Position numbers and translations under genes: made by a program. A stretch of DNA of 64,000 nt, taken from NCBI RefSeq assembly GCF_963924675.1, contig NC_089223.1, positions 12,846,881 to 12,910,880 on the forward strand, given 5' to 3'. The notes under the pieces were generated by a model, which was given only the letters and a program-made list of their open reading frames with translations, ran no database searches and was not told where the DNA came from. Position 1 is the first letter of the stretch; every line of letters begins with the position of its first letter. The DNA is from Phocoena phocoena. Taxonomy: Eukaryota > Chordata > Mammalia > Artiodactyla > Phocoenidae. Shown one piece after another: positions 36,121-46,908 of this stretch.

Positions 36121-36345
36121 CTATATAAACCCTTATGACAAGGCCTAGCCTATGGTAAACACTCAATAAATGTTAGACTTTAAATGATAACACCTTACAA
36201 ATGTCATACCACTTTTTTCTTTTTTTATACCACTTTATAATTTATGAAGCACTCACACAAGAATTATCCAATTTGATCTTCAGAACAATACAAGAATCAA
36301 CATTAATCTCTACTGCCCCAAATTATTCAGGAGATTGTAATCACT
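36121..36345 (+). mobile_element. Possible L2/MIR tail and degenerate MIR
   Basis: 36145-36178 'gcctatggtaaacactcaataaatgttag' in pattern is a typical L2/MIR3 tail. 36230-36345 resembles a MIR core ('caatttgatcttcagaacaa'). Both are weak. Confidence 0.35.
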
Positions 36346-37090
36346 TAAATGCTGTCTTCTTCAAATGGAATGAAATAGAGAGAAGGAAACCTCCTAAAAA
36401 TAAGGTCTTCCATAGTCTGAAAAATATCCATCTGCTCTTCCAATGACATGTTGTCTACCATGACTCTTAACTTTGGGTAATCAGATCTCTAGCTTCTCTA
36501 AATGGTTTTTAGGAACTGGCATTAGGAAGTTGGTTTTGTTTGTTTGTTTTAAAGAGTGCTGGTTAGGTAACCAACACTTCTGTTACAAGGGATACCTTTA
36601 TGGAAGATAAAAATGATCATTTAACCAAGAGAGTCCTAAACCTGTGCTTTGCAAGAAGGAAGAGTCTCAAAATGTTGAAAAAAGATGCTGCTAGAAATCT
36701 AACACAAAACTGTGCAATCCTACTAACTTCCTAGTACAATTCCAGAAGGCACTGAACAAATTCTTCCAGATCTTCGCTTCTGGAAGGCCCAGCAGGGCAG
36801 TCTAGAGGTGGTACTGAGAAATTAATAAGCATATACATCTGAAGTAGTGAGTGATCTTTGTCAATAAATGACTATAGAAAGCAGTCAATGAGACAAAAAA
36901 ATAAAATAAAATACATGATAGTTTTGGTGTCAAATCAATAGTAAAGAATTCTGCTGTAATTCTAACAGGGGTGCAGAATCTCAGGCATATAGATATGGCA
37001 ATTAAAAGGTATGATGGAGACTACTAATACAGTGCACCAGCTGGCAAAAAATGGCATGGGTGTGAAAGTCGCATTACAGTAAAAAATAAT
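36346..37090. other. Unassigned sequence
   Basis: Contains an AAAAT-rich patch at 36895-36912. No gene or repeat assigned. Confidence 0.4.
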
Positions 37091-39023
37091 TGATTAGCTC
37101 TAGTAGTTTTCTGGTGGCATCTTTAGGATTATTTATGTATAGCATCATGTCATCTGCAAAGAGTGACTGTTTTACTTCTTCTTTTCCAATTAGGATTCCT
37201 CTTATTTCTTTTTCTTCTCTGATTGCTGTGGCTAAAACTTCCAAAACTACGTTGAATAATAGTGGTGAGAGTGAGCAACCTTGTTTTGTTCCTGATTTTA
37301 GAGGAAATGGTTTCAGTTTTTCACCATAGAGAATGATGTTGGCTGTGAGTTTGTCATATATGGCATTATGTTGAGGTAGGTTCCCTCTATGCCCACTTTC
37401 TGGAGAGTTTTTATCATAAATCGGTGCTAAATGTTGTCAGAAGCTTTTTCTGCATCTATTGAGATGATCATATGGTTTTTCTCCTTCAGTCTGTTAATAT
37501 GGTGTATCACATTGATTGATTTGCATATATTGAAGAATCCTTGCTTTCCTGGGATAAATCCTACTTGATCATGGTGTATGATCCTTTTAATGTGCTGTTA
37601 GATTCTGTTTGCTAGTATTTTTTTGAGGTTTTTGCATCTATGTTCATCAGTGATACTGGCCTGTAGTTTTCTTTTTTTGTGACAGCTTTGTCTGGTTTTG
37701 ATATCAGGGTGGTGGTGGCCTGGTAGAATGAGTTTGGGAGTGTTCCTCCCTCTCTTATACTTTGGAAGAGTTTGAGAATGATAGGTGTTAGCTCTTTTCT
37801 AAATGTTTGATAGAATTCACCTGTGAAGCCATCTGGTCCTGGGCTTTTGTTTGTTGGAAGATTTTTAATCACAGTTTCAATTTCAGTACTTGTGGTTGGT
37901 CTGTTCATATTTTCTTTTTTTTTAGAAGTGAATTAGTATTTTATTTCTTTCTTTATTTATTTACATCTTTATTGGAGCATAATTGCTTTACAATGGTGTG
38001 TTAGTTTCTGTTTTATAACAAAGTGAATCAGTTATACATATATATATGTTCCCATATCTCTTCCCTCTTGTGTCTCCCTCCCACACTCCCTATCCCACCC
38101 CTCTAGGTGGTCACAAAGCACCGAGCTGATCTCCCTGTGTTATGTGGCTGCTTCCCACTAGCTATCAATTTTACGTTTGGTAGTGTATATATGTCTATGC
38201 CACTCTCTCACTTTGTCACAGCTATTTTCCATTTCTTCCTGGTTCAGTCTTGGAAGGTTGTGCTTTTCTAAGAATTTGTCCATTTCTTCCAGGTTGTCCA
38301 TTTTATTGTCATATAGTTGCTTGTAGTAATCTCTCATGATCCTTTGTATTTCTGCACTGTCAATTAATACTTCTGTTTTTTAACTTCTAATTCTGTTGAT
38401 TTGAGTCTTCTCCCTTTTTTGCTTGATGAGTCTGGCTAACGGTTTATCAATTTTGTTTATCTTCAGAAAGAACCAGTTTTTAGTTTTATTGATCTTTGCT
38501 ATTATTTCCTTCATTTCTTTTTCATTTATGTCTGATTTGATCTTTATGATTTCTTTCCTTCTGCTAACTTTGGGTTTTTTTGTTCTTCTTTCTCTAATTG
38601 CTTTAGGTGTAAAGTTGGGTTATTTGAGATTTTTCTTGTATCTTGAGGTAGGCTTGTATTGCTATAAACTTCCCTCTTAGAACTGCTTTTCCTGCATCTC
38701 ATAGGTTTTGGGCCATCGTGTTTTCATTGTCATTTGTTTCTAGGTATTTTTTGATTTCCTCTTTGATTTCTTCAGTGATCTCTTGGTTATTTCGCAGCGT
38801 ATTGTTTAGCCTCCATGTGCTTGTATCTTTTACAGTTTTTTTCCTGTAATTGACATCTAGTCTCATAGCGTTGTGTTGGAAAAGATACTTGATATGACTT
38901 TTATTTTCTTAAATTTACCGAGGCTTGATTTGTGACCCAAGATATGACCTATCCTGGAGAAAGTTCCATGAGCACTTGAGAAGAAAGTGTACTCTGTTGT
39001 TTTTGGATGGAATGCCCTATTCC
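37091..39023 (-). mobile_element. L1 ORF2 segment, antisense, lacking both L1 ends
   Basis: On the minus strand it runs from the endonuclease/RT linker (39023) into the reverse transcriptase, stopping after the motif C region (about 37100). A 98-codon minus-strand frame (37612-37908) encodes the N-terminal RT block with [14 protein letters not shown] and [14 protein letters not shown] plus-strand frame at 38423-38680 is only the complement. Neither the L1 5' UTR nor the 3' UTR of this copy is present. It is interrupted by a younger L1 end at 37915-38222. Confidence 0.88.
37915..38222 (-). mobile_element. 5'-truncated L1 3' UTR inserted into an older L1
   Basis: Plus-strand poly(T) at 37915-37923, then 'ggagcataattgctttacaa', 'aacaaagtgaatcagttata', 'aggtggtcacaaagcaccga' and 'gctgcttcccactagctatc', the reverse complement of a cetartiodactyl L1 3' UTR. 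TSD 'tattttc' at 37908-37914 and 38223-38229, inside L1 linker sequence. The same 3' UTR type ends the L1 at 46909-49775. Confidence 0.88.
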
Positions 39024-39890
39024 TTAATAAGTTTTCTGCTTGATTTCTTTTCTTAAAATCTCAGGGCAGATGTGCAGCATTTTGGATGCTCAGGGTCTAC
39101 TCTATTTTAGGAATTATAACATGATATTTTCACTGCTACTCCTCTTGTTTGATACAGATCTCCTAATCCAAAAAGTGTTTAATAACAGTAAATTTAATAA
39201 AGGTGAATTAACATTCTTTAAACTAGTGAGTTGCCTTTCTGGTTAGGCTGAATTATAATTGTCCTGCCCTGTAAAGCCACATTTCAGCTCTATCACAATT
39301 CTGATGTCAAACCCATATAATCAAGCCTAGTGTGAAAGCTAAAACATACCTGACAATTAAGGAGATGGTTTTATTCAGGCTACTATAATAGATCGTTCAT
39401 TAATAAGGAACACCTGAAGGAAAAGGAAATGGGGTTTTACACAGCTAAAATACATAAAGGATTCACTGAGGGAGGAGGCGGGATGGGTCTTATCTAGGAG
39501 TATGTGAGAGCAGGTAGTCTTTTATTTCAGCCATTTCTTGGAACACAAGAGTGGGATGGAAGGGTCCAGTAACTCAGGACTCAGATGAAGCTCAATATCG
39601 TCAAGGCAATGACAATTGTTCAAGACAAATGAATGTCATTCATCCTGAAAAACTCAGAGCTGATCATAAACCTCCTAAGTAGGATGAAGCAAGGTCTGAG
39701 AAATAGTCTCTCAATGATTCTTGTTGGTATTATTTCTGTAAACTCAGTTGAACCATTTGTTGAGAGGTGGTAGCAAATGTCAATTGTTTTAGGGCCCTGG
39801 AGGCCCTAAAGACTTGGCATTTTAAAAGAGGGATGCCTTAAGGAAAAAGAGAAATATTAGTATAAAGAGCCAAGAGTTGAACCTTGAGGG
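39024..39890. other. Unassigned sequence, possibly ERV-related in the right half
   Basis: 39360-39560 ('gatggttttattcaggctac' and onward) looks like an old ERV or LTR remnant but cannot be named. No gene. Confidence 0.35.
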
Positions 39891-40443
39891 TGTTGGGGCC
39901 CAGGGCAGGACACCTCAAAATGTGCCTCAATGACATTATTTTGAATTAAAGTTGCCTAAGAAAGACCCGATGTTAGAGGGACACGTTGACCCTCCTCTCT
40001 GGCTCCTTAAAAGCAGGAAATAAACCTCTGATATGAAAGTTACACTCCCTGCACCTGGAAGTAGAACACTCTTATCACCAGAGTTCGGGAATTCTGTAGA
40101 GATCACTCTATAAACAAACCTTGTTACTTCTTTAATTTACTACACCAAGCCCAAACTCTGTTTAGATTCTTAATCAAGCATCCAAAGCCTAAGTTTCTTT
40201 GTCCTGTCAATTTCTCACAACTTTATTGTTTCTTTGTCTAGAAAATATAAAAGCTGCCTGAAAAAAAAAAAAAAAGCTGCCTGCTTTGGCCTCTTCTTAG
40301 GTGCCACTTCTCTGAGACCTACATGCACAGGAATTAGAATTTGCTTCTTTTTCTCCTATTAATCTGTCTTGTGTAAGTTTTATTATTAGTCCATCCATAA
40401 GAACTCAGAGGGGTAAGGGGGGACATTTCCCCCTCCCCCAACA
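39891..40443 (+). mobile_element. Class I ERV-like LTR, 553 bp
   Basis: Ends are perfect 8-bp inverted repeats 'tgttgggg' and 'ccccaaca'. A TATA-like 'tataaaa' lies at 40246-40252. The 3' part 'ctcctattaatctgtcttgt' and 'gtccatccataagaactcag' resembles the R/U5 end of class I ERV LTRs. The four flanking bases are 'aggg' on both sides (39887-39890 and 40444-40447), as expected for a solo LTR. Alternatively, 'ggggaacctgtccgggg' after the LTR resembles a tRNA-Pro-type primer site, which would make it a 5' LTR. No gag, pol or env was recognised next to it. Confidence 0.7.
40261..40271 (+). mobile_element. Bare poly(A) insertion flanked by a 12-bp TSD
   Basis: Eleven A residues sit between two copies of 'aaaagctgcctg' (40249-40260 and 40272-40283). 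This looks like a retrotransposition event in which only the tail was copied. It lies immediately after the TATA-like box of the LTR. Confidence 0.75.
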
Positions 40444-40447
40444 AGGG

Positions 40448-40904
40448 GAACCTGTCCGGGGAATTCCAAGAGGTTGCTGAGGACAATTTTTTGGTTATGC
40501 AGCACTACTTATTGAGTTTCATGCTCTCAAGCTACGATGGCAATGCTCTTGGTGATGTTGCCCACAGTCTTGGTTACACCTTGTATAAGAAGGGCATGCT
40601 TGGCCCAAGCATCTCTCTGGACTTCCTTAGTGGTCCAGACAATGACTTGTTCAGTGAGAAATCCAGCCCACATACAGGCTGTTGCAGTGACAAGTCCTTC
40701 ATGGGTTATATCAGGTCATCAGGCTTCAGCTAGCAGAGCCTCTTCCAATCCTGTAGAAAGGGTAGGCTGCAAGGCAGCCTAGAATCCTGGGGATTTGAGC
40801 AGTCAGGTTTCGGTTGTTCATGATGCGGAGTCAGGCGAAGGGAGAAAAACGGGAAAAAGTGTGGATGACTGTAGTCAGATATTAAAGGAAACTTGCAGAA
40901 TTTT
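40448..40904. other. Unassigned, possibly ERV-derived sequence
   Basis: Two overlapping frames of about 80 codons (40491-40733, 40537-40782) show no recognised domain. The sequence would continue at 45645 if the L1 were removed. It could be ERV leader or plain host DNA. Confidence 0.35.
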
Positions 40905-40921
40905 AAATTTGGTAAGGATTG

Positions 40922-41797
40922 GGGATTGGTTCAAGATGGCAGAGTAGAAGGACATGCTCTCACCCCCTCTTGCGAGAACACCAGAATCAAAACTAACTGC
41001 TGAACAATCATCAACAGGAAGACATTGGAACTCAACAAAAAAGATACCCCACATCCAAAGACGAAGGAGAAGCCACAATGAGACGGTAGGAGGGGCGCAA
41101 TCACAATAAAATCAAATCCCATAACTGCTGGGTGGGTGACTCACAAACTGGGGAACACTTATACCACAGAAGTCCACCTACTGGAGTGAAGGTTCTGAGC
41201 CCCACGTCAGTCTTCCGAATCCAGGGTGCCGGCACTGGGAGGAGGAATTCCTAGAGAATCAGACTTTGAGGCTAGCAGGATTTGACTGCAGGACTTTGAC
41301 AGGACTGGGGGAAACAGAGACTCCACTCTAGGAGGGCACACACAAAGTAGTGTGCACACTGGGACCCAGAGGAAGGAGCAGTGACCCCATAGGAGACTGA
41401 ACCAGAGCTAGGTGGGGGGTGGCTGGGTCTCACTGTGAGGAGAAGGACACTGGCAACAGAAGTTCTTGGAAGTACCCCTTGGCATGAGCCCTCCCAGAGT
41501 CCTCCATTAGCCCCACCAAAGAGCCCAGGTAGGCTCCAGTGTTGGGTTGCCTCAGGCCAAACAACCAACAGGGAGGGAACCCAGCACCACCCATCAGCAG
41601 ACAATGGATTAAAGTTTTACTGTGCTCTGCCCACCTGAGCAACAGCCAGCTCTACCCACCACCAGTCCCTCCCATCAGGAAACTTGCATACACCACTTAG
41701 ATAGCCTCATCTACCAGAGGGCAGACAGCATAAGCAAGAAGAACTACAATCCTGCAGACTGTGGAACAATAACAACAGTCACAGAAAGATAGACAAG
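40922..41797 (+). promoter_or_regulatory. L1 5' UTR (internal promoter region), subfamily 1
   Basis: About 876 bp, GC-richer than the flanks, ending just before the ORF1 start. In L1s this region contains the Pol II internal promoter. It shares the start 'tcaagatggcagagtagaag' and the segment 'gcctcaggccaaacaacca' (about 41550) with the inverted 5' UTR at 45750-46908, but the rest differs, so they are separate L1 subfamilies. Small open frames on both strands here (for example 41272-41604 minus) are not genes. Confidence 0.75.
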
Positions 41798-42700
41798 ATG
41801 AAAAGGCAGAGGGCTATGTCCCAGATGAAGGAACAAGATAAAACCCCAGAAACACAATGAAATGAAGTGGAGATAGGCAACCTTCCAGAAGAATGCAGAA
41901 TAAAGACAGTGAAGATGATCCAGGACCTCAGAAAAAGAATGGAGGCAAAGATCAAGAAGATGCAAGAAATGTTTAACAAAGATCTAGAAGAATTAAAGAA
42001 CAAACAAACAGAGATGAATGACACAATAACTGAAATGAAAAATACATTAGAAGGAATCAATAGCAGAAAAACTGAGGCAGAAGAACGGAGAAGTGACCTG
42101 GAAGACAGAATGGTGGAATTCACTGCTCTGAAACAGAATAAAGAAAAAAGAATGAAAAGAAATGAAAACAGCCTAAGAGACCTCTGGGACAACATTAAAC
42201 ACAACAATATTTGCATTATAGGGGTCCACAAAGGAGAAGACAGAGAGAAAGAACCTGAGAAAATATTTGAAGAGATTATAGCCGAAAACTTCCCTAACAT
42301 GGGAAAGGAAATAGCCACCCAAGTCCAGGAAGTGCAGAGAGTCCAATACAGGATAAATCCAAGGAGAAACATGCCAATACACAGAGTAATCAAACTGACA
42401 AAAATTAAAGAGAAAGAAAAATTATTGAAAGCAGCAAGGGAAAAATGACAAAAAACATACAAGGGAACTCCCATAAGGTTAACACCTGATTTCTCAACAG
42501 AAACTCTACAAGTCAGAAGGGAGTGGTATGATATATTTAAAGTGATGAAAGGGAAGAACCTACAACCAAGATTACTCTACCCAGCAAGGTTCTCATTCAG
42601 ATTCTATGGAGAATTCAAAAGCTTTACAGACAAGCAAAAGCTAAGAGAATTCAGCACCATGAAACCAGCTCTACAACAAATGCTAAAGGAACTTCTCTAA
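41798..42700 (+). pseudogene. L1 ORF1 (nucleic acid chaperone) with two in-frame stops
   Basis: Start ATG at 41798. The same frame continues to TAA at 42698-42700, which is 300 codons, with only two internal stops (TGA at 41858 and TGA at 42446) and no frameshift. The frame shows NEVEIGNLPEE, a charged coiled-coil region (about residues 40-125), the RRM-like block beginning ENSLRDLWDNI with ICIIGVHKGEDREKEPE, and a C-terminal domain with VIKLTKIKEKEKLLKAAREK before the second stop. ORF1p binds L1 RNA as a trimer in the ribonucleoprotein. Two nonsense mutations make it inactive, yet the frame is otherwise well kept, suggesting moderate age. Confidence 0.9.
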
Positions 42701-42758
42701 GTGGGAAACACAAGAGAAGAAAAGGAACTACAAAAACAAACCCAAAACAATTAAGTAA

Positions 42759-45613
42759 ATGGTAATAGGAACATACATATCCATAATTACCTTAAACGTG
42801 AATGGATTAAATGCTCCAACCAAGACAGAGGCTTGCTGAATGGATACACAAACAAGACCCATATATATGCTGTCTATAAGAGACCCACTTAAGAACTAGG
42901 GACACATACAGACTGAAAGTGAGGGGATGGAAAAAAATATTCCATGCATATGGAAATCAAAAGTAAGCTGGAGTAGCTTCACAGATGAATTCTACCAAAT
43001 GGCTTCTACCAGATGGCTTCACAGGTGAATTCTACCAAACATTTAGAGAAGAGCTAACACCTATTATTCTCAAACTCTCCCAAAAAATTGCAGAAGAAGG
43101 GACACTCCCAAACTCATTCTATGAGGCCACCATCACCCTGATACCAAAACCAGAGAAGCATACTACAAAAAAAGAAAATTACAGACCAATATCACTGATG
43201 AATATTGATGCAAAAATCCTCAACAAAATACTAGCAAACAGAATGCAACAACACATTAAAAGGATCATACACCATGATAAAGTGGGATTTATCCCAGGGA
43301 TGCAAGGTTTCTTCAATATATGCAAATCAATCAATGTGATACATCATATTAACAATTTGAAGAATAAAAACCATATGATCATCTCAATCGATGCAGAAAA
43401 AGCTTTTGACCAAATTCAACACCCATTTATGATAAAAACTCTCCAGAAAGTGGGCATAGAGGGAAGATACCTCAACATAATAAAGGCCATATACGACAAA
43501 CTCACAGCAAACATCATTCTCAATGGTGAAAAACTGAAAGGATTTCCTGTAAGATCAAGAACAAGACAAGGATGTCCACTCTCACCAGTATTATTCAACA
43601 TAGTTTTACAATTCCTAGCCATGGTAATCAGAGAAGAAAAAGAAAAAGAAAGGAACACAAATTGGAAAAGAAGAAGTGAAACTGTCACTGTTCTCAGATG
43701 ACATGGTACTATACATAGAGAATCCTAAAGATGCCACCAGAAAACTACAAGAGCTAATCAATGAATTTGGTAAAGTTGCAGGATACAAAATCAATGCACA
43801 GAAATCTCTTGCAATCCTATACACTAATTATGAAAAATCTGAAAGAGAAGTTAAGGAAACACTCCCATTTACCATTGCAACAAAAAGAATAAAATACCTA
43901 GCAATTAACCTACCTAGGGATACAAAAGACCTGTATTCAGAAAACTATAAGACACTGTTTAAAGAAATTAAAGATGATACTAACAGATGGAGAGATATAC
44001 CATGTTCTTGGATTGGAAGAATCAATATTGTGAAAATAACTATACTACCCAAAGCAATCTACAGATTCAATGCAATCCCTGTCAAATTACCAATGGCATT
44101 TTTTACAGAACTGGAACAAAAAATCTTAAAATTTGTATGGAGACACAAAAGACCCCGAATAGCGAAAGCAGTCTTGAGGGGAATAAATGGAGCTGGAGGA
44201 ATCAGACTCCCTGACTTCAGACTATACTACAAAGCTACAGTAATCAAGACAATATGGTACTGGCAGAAAAACAGAAATATAGATCAATGGAACAAGACAG
44301 AAAGCCCAGAGATAAACCCACGCACCTATGGTCAACTAATCTATGACAAAGGAGGCAAGGATATACAATGGAGAAAAAGTCCCTTCAATAAGTGGTGCTG
44401 GGAAAACTCCTACAGCTACATGTAAAAGAATGAAATTAGAATACTCCCTAACAGCATACACAAAAATAAACTCAAAATGGATTCAAGACCTAAATGTAAG
44501 ACCGGACACTCTGAAACTCTTAGAGGAAAACATAGGAAGAACACTCTTTGACATAAATCACAGCAAGATCTTTTCTGACCCACCTCCTAGAGTAATGGAA
44601 ATAAAAACAAAAATAATCAAATGGGACCTAATGAAACTTAAAAGCCTTTTCAAACAAAGGAAACTACAAACAACACGAAAAGACAACCCTCAGAATGGGA
44701 GAAAATATTTGCAAACAAATCAACGGACAAAGGATTAATCTCCAAAATATATAAACAGCTCATGCAGCTCGATATTAAAAAAACAAACAACCCAATCCAA
44801 AAATGGGCAGAAGACCTAAATAGACATTTCTCCAAAGAGGATATACAGATGGCCAAGAAGCACATGAAAAGCTGCTCAGCATCACTAATTATTAAGAGAA
44901 ATGCAAATCAAAACTACAATGAGGTATCACCTCACAACAGTTAGAATGCGCATCATCAGAAAATCTACAAACAACAAATGCTGGAGAGGGTGTGGAGAAA
45001 AGGGAACCCTCTTGCACTGTTGGTGGGAATGTAAATTGATACAGCAACTATGGAGAATATGGAGGTTCCTTTAAAAACTACAAATAGAACTACCATATGA
45101 CTCAGCAATCCCACTACTGGGCATATACCCAAAGAAAACCATAATTCAAAAAGACACATGCACCCCAATGTTCATTGCAGCACTATTTACAATAGCCATG
45201 TCATGGAAGCAACCTAAATACCCATCAAGAGATGAATGGATAAAGAAGGTGTGGTACATATATACAATAGAATATTACTCAGCCATTAAAAAGAATGAAG
45301 TTGGGCATTTGTAAAGACATGGATGAATCTAGAGACTGTCCAAGTCAGAAAGAGAAAAACAAATACCTCATATTAACGCACGTATGAGGAACCTAGAAAA
45401 ATGGTACAGATGAACTGGTTTGCAGGACAGAAATTGAGACTCAGATGTGGAGAACAAACATATGGACACCAAGGGGGGAAAGTGGCGGCGGGTGGGGGTG
45501 GTGGTGTGATCAATTGGGAGATTGTGATTGACATGTATCTACTGATGTGTATAAAATGGATGACTAATAAGAACCTGCTGTATAAAAAAATAAATAGAAT
45601 AAAATTTAAGTAA
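42759..45613 (+). pseudogene. L1 ORF2 (endonuclease/reverse transcriptase), deleted and frameshifted
   Basis: Starts ATG at 42759 with the endonuclease N-terminus (SIITLNVNGLNAPT, including the conserved Asn) and hits a stop within 27 codons. Endonuclease sequence ends near 42976 and jumps to the RT N-terminal block [19 protein letters not shown] motif A ([11 protein letters not shown]) and motif B ([14 protein letters not shown]) lie in frame 42985-43701; a frameshift near 43650 moves motif C to frame 43676-44425, where it reads LFSDDM instead of the usual FADD. The C-terminal Cys-rich block follows near 44980-45040, and the last frame (45401-45613) gives the normal C-terminus with an odd Gly run. 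Non-functional. Confidence 0.9.
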
Positions 45614-45644
45614 TAAATAAATAAATAAAATTTGGTAAGGATTG

Positions 45645-45749
45645 ATCATTTCAGCGATATAACAAAATTGAATCCAATTTACACGTAAGTACCCAAATTG
45701 GTTTTTCCACAGGGAAGGGATGGAAGCCATTTAAATCTCTGCCAGACAG
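45645..45749. other. Host sequence between the two L1 structures
   Basis: About 100 bp that joins to 40904 if the L1 at 40922-45627 is removed. No recognised family. Confidence 0.5.
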
Positions 45750-45948
45750 ACTTCTTCATCTGTAACATAGTTTTTGTCATATAATTTTTTTTTTGATGTG
45801 TGGGGCTGTATTCCCGTATTACTGATTGTTTGGCTTGAGGCATCCAGCACTGGAGTTTGCAGGCAGTTGGGCAGAGCCGAGTCTTGGTACCGAGATGAGG
45901 ACCTCTGGGAGATCTCACTCCGATTAATATTCCCTGGGGTCTAAGGTT

Positions 45949-46050
45949 CTCTGTTAGTCCAGTGGTTTGGACTCAGTGCTTCCACCACAAGAGCTCAGGC
46001 CCAATCCCTGGCCTGGGAACAAAGATCTCACAAGCCGTGCAGGACAGCAA
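45949..46050 (+). repeat. tRNA-SINE-like segment inside the inverted L1 5' UTR
   Basis: 'gttagtccagtggtttggac', 'tcaatccctggcctggg'-like B box region (45998-46020) and 'gaacaaagatctcacaagcc' match the CHR-1-type SINE head and body. No TSD is visible. Relative to the L1 it lies antisense, and it appears to be an ingrained part of that L1 5' UTR rather than a recent insertion. Confidence 0.6.
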
Positions 46051-46069
46051 AAGAAAAATTTTAAAAAAG

Positions 46070-46345
46070 AGCAGTACAATAACAAAGAATAAAAAATAAA
46101 ATAAAATTAGAAAAATAAAAAATATATTAGAAAAAATAAAAATATGAGTGAAACAACAACAAGGTAAAACAGAAACACAACAGAAAAAAAAGGGGGGGGG
46201 TAGAACAACCAAAAGGAGCAAAACAATAACAAAGAATAAAGAATAAAATAAAATTAGAAAGATAAAATATTTTTTAGAAAAAATAAAAATATACACAAAA
46301 CAACAACAACAAGGTAAAACAGAACCACACAGAAAAAAAAGGAAT
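46070..46345. repeat. Two A-rich tandem units of about 147 bp in the L1 5' UTR
   Basis: Unit 1 (46070-46216) and unit 2 (46217-46345) share 'caataacaaagaataaa', 'aataaaataaaattagaaa', 'ttagaaaaaataaaaatat' and 'caaggtaaaacagaa', each ending in poly(A) and a G run. Similarity is high but not exact. The second unit is slightly shorter. Confidence 0.85.
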
Positions 46346-46908
46346 GGGGGGCAGAAAAGGCCTTGGCTGTGGGGGGTGGGGTTTAGGCAGGGGTGGAGTT
46401 TAGGGCAGGGGGAGGGCCTAGGCCCAGGACCCATGCTGTGGGAAAAGGCAGCATGGCCAGACAGGCCCTCAGAGTGCAGAATTTGGAGGTAAGGACCTGG
46501 GTGGGTATGTGTGGGCGGGGCTTAGTCTCAGTGCAGCCAGAGGGAGCCTTGGAGGGCAGAGGATCAGGCCTGGGACCTCAGCAGGCTTCCGGGGGGCCAA
46601 GTGGTCAGGGGAAACAATGGCCACATTCTCTTCCAATCCTTTGATCTCCCAAGGGTCTCTCCCCATTCCCGTTGATCCCTTCACCATGGGTGGGCCCCTC
46701 TGAGTGTGGGAACCCCTTCCCTTCCACAGCCACCTCTCAGGGCACCAGTTGCATCCTGCCTCTGCTCCTCCCCCGCCGCACATCCTACCCAGTTGTTTGG
46801 AGGTTCCTCCCATCCCCTTAGGTTTTTGTGGTCACCCACCAGTGCCTGGTAGGTGCCCTAGTTGTGAGGAGATGGAAACTCTGCATCCTCCTAGTCCACC
46901 ATCTTGAG

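Larger units (their letters stand above)
40922..45627 (+). mobile_element. L1 with both ends and 17-bp TSD, internally deleted (4.7 kb)
   Basis: The 5' end 'ggttcaagatggcagagtag' and the (AAAT)n tail are both present. The exact duplication 'aaatttggtaaggattg' lies at 40905-40921 and 45628-45644. Order: 5' UTR (40922-41797), ORF1 (41798-42700), short inter-ORF spacer, ORF2 (42759-45613) and a very short 3' UTR. The element is shorter than a usual 6-7 kb L1 because about 1.2 kb of ORF2 is deleted at 42977. The insertion preference TT|AAAT fits the L1 endonuclease. The copy cannot be autonomous. Confidence 0.95.
45750..46908 (-). mobile_element. Inverted L1 5' UTR and ORF1 start, subfamily 2
   Basis: Read on the minus strand it begins 'ctcaagatggtggactagg' at 46908, parallel to the L1 5' end at 40931 ('ttcaagatggcagagtagaa'). 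It passes a GC-rich block (46900-46350), A/T-rich tandem units, a tRNA-SINE-like segment, and 'gcctcaagccaaacaatcag' (about 45842), which parallels 'gcctcaggccaaacaacca' in the other L1. An ORF1-like ATG near 45783 is followed by only about 10 codons. Its 5' end abuts L1 ORF2 sequence in plus orientation at 46909. The proline-rich open frames within (46469-46813 minus, 46704-46907 plus) are UTR, not genes. Confidence 0.75.

Noticed and set aside
41779..42474. 231-codon minus-strand hydrophobic open frame that looks like a membrane protein
   Set aside because: It is the exact complement of L1 ORF1; the sense strand carries the recognisable coiled-coil and RRM-like protein.
42985..44425. Reverse transcriptase frames considered as a domesticated host gene
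   Set aside because: They sit in one L1 bounded by a 17-bp TSD, with a frameshift between motifs B and C and a missing endonuclease, so decay is the simpler reading.
46469..46907. Proline-rich open frames of 64-114 codons suggesting a short gene or promoter-proximal exon
   Set aside because: The sequence is the GC-rich inverted L1 5' UTR; frames exist on both strands and none has a domain.
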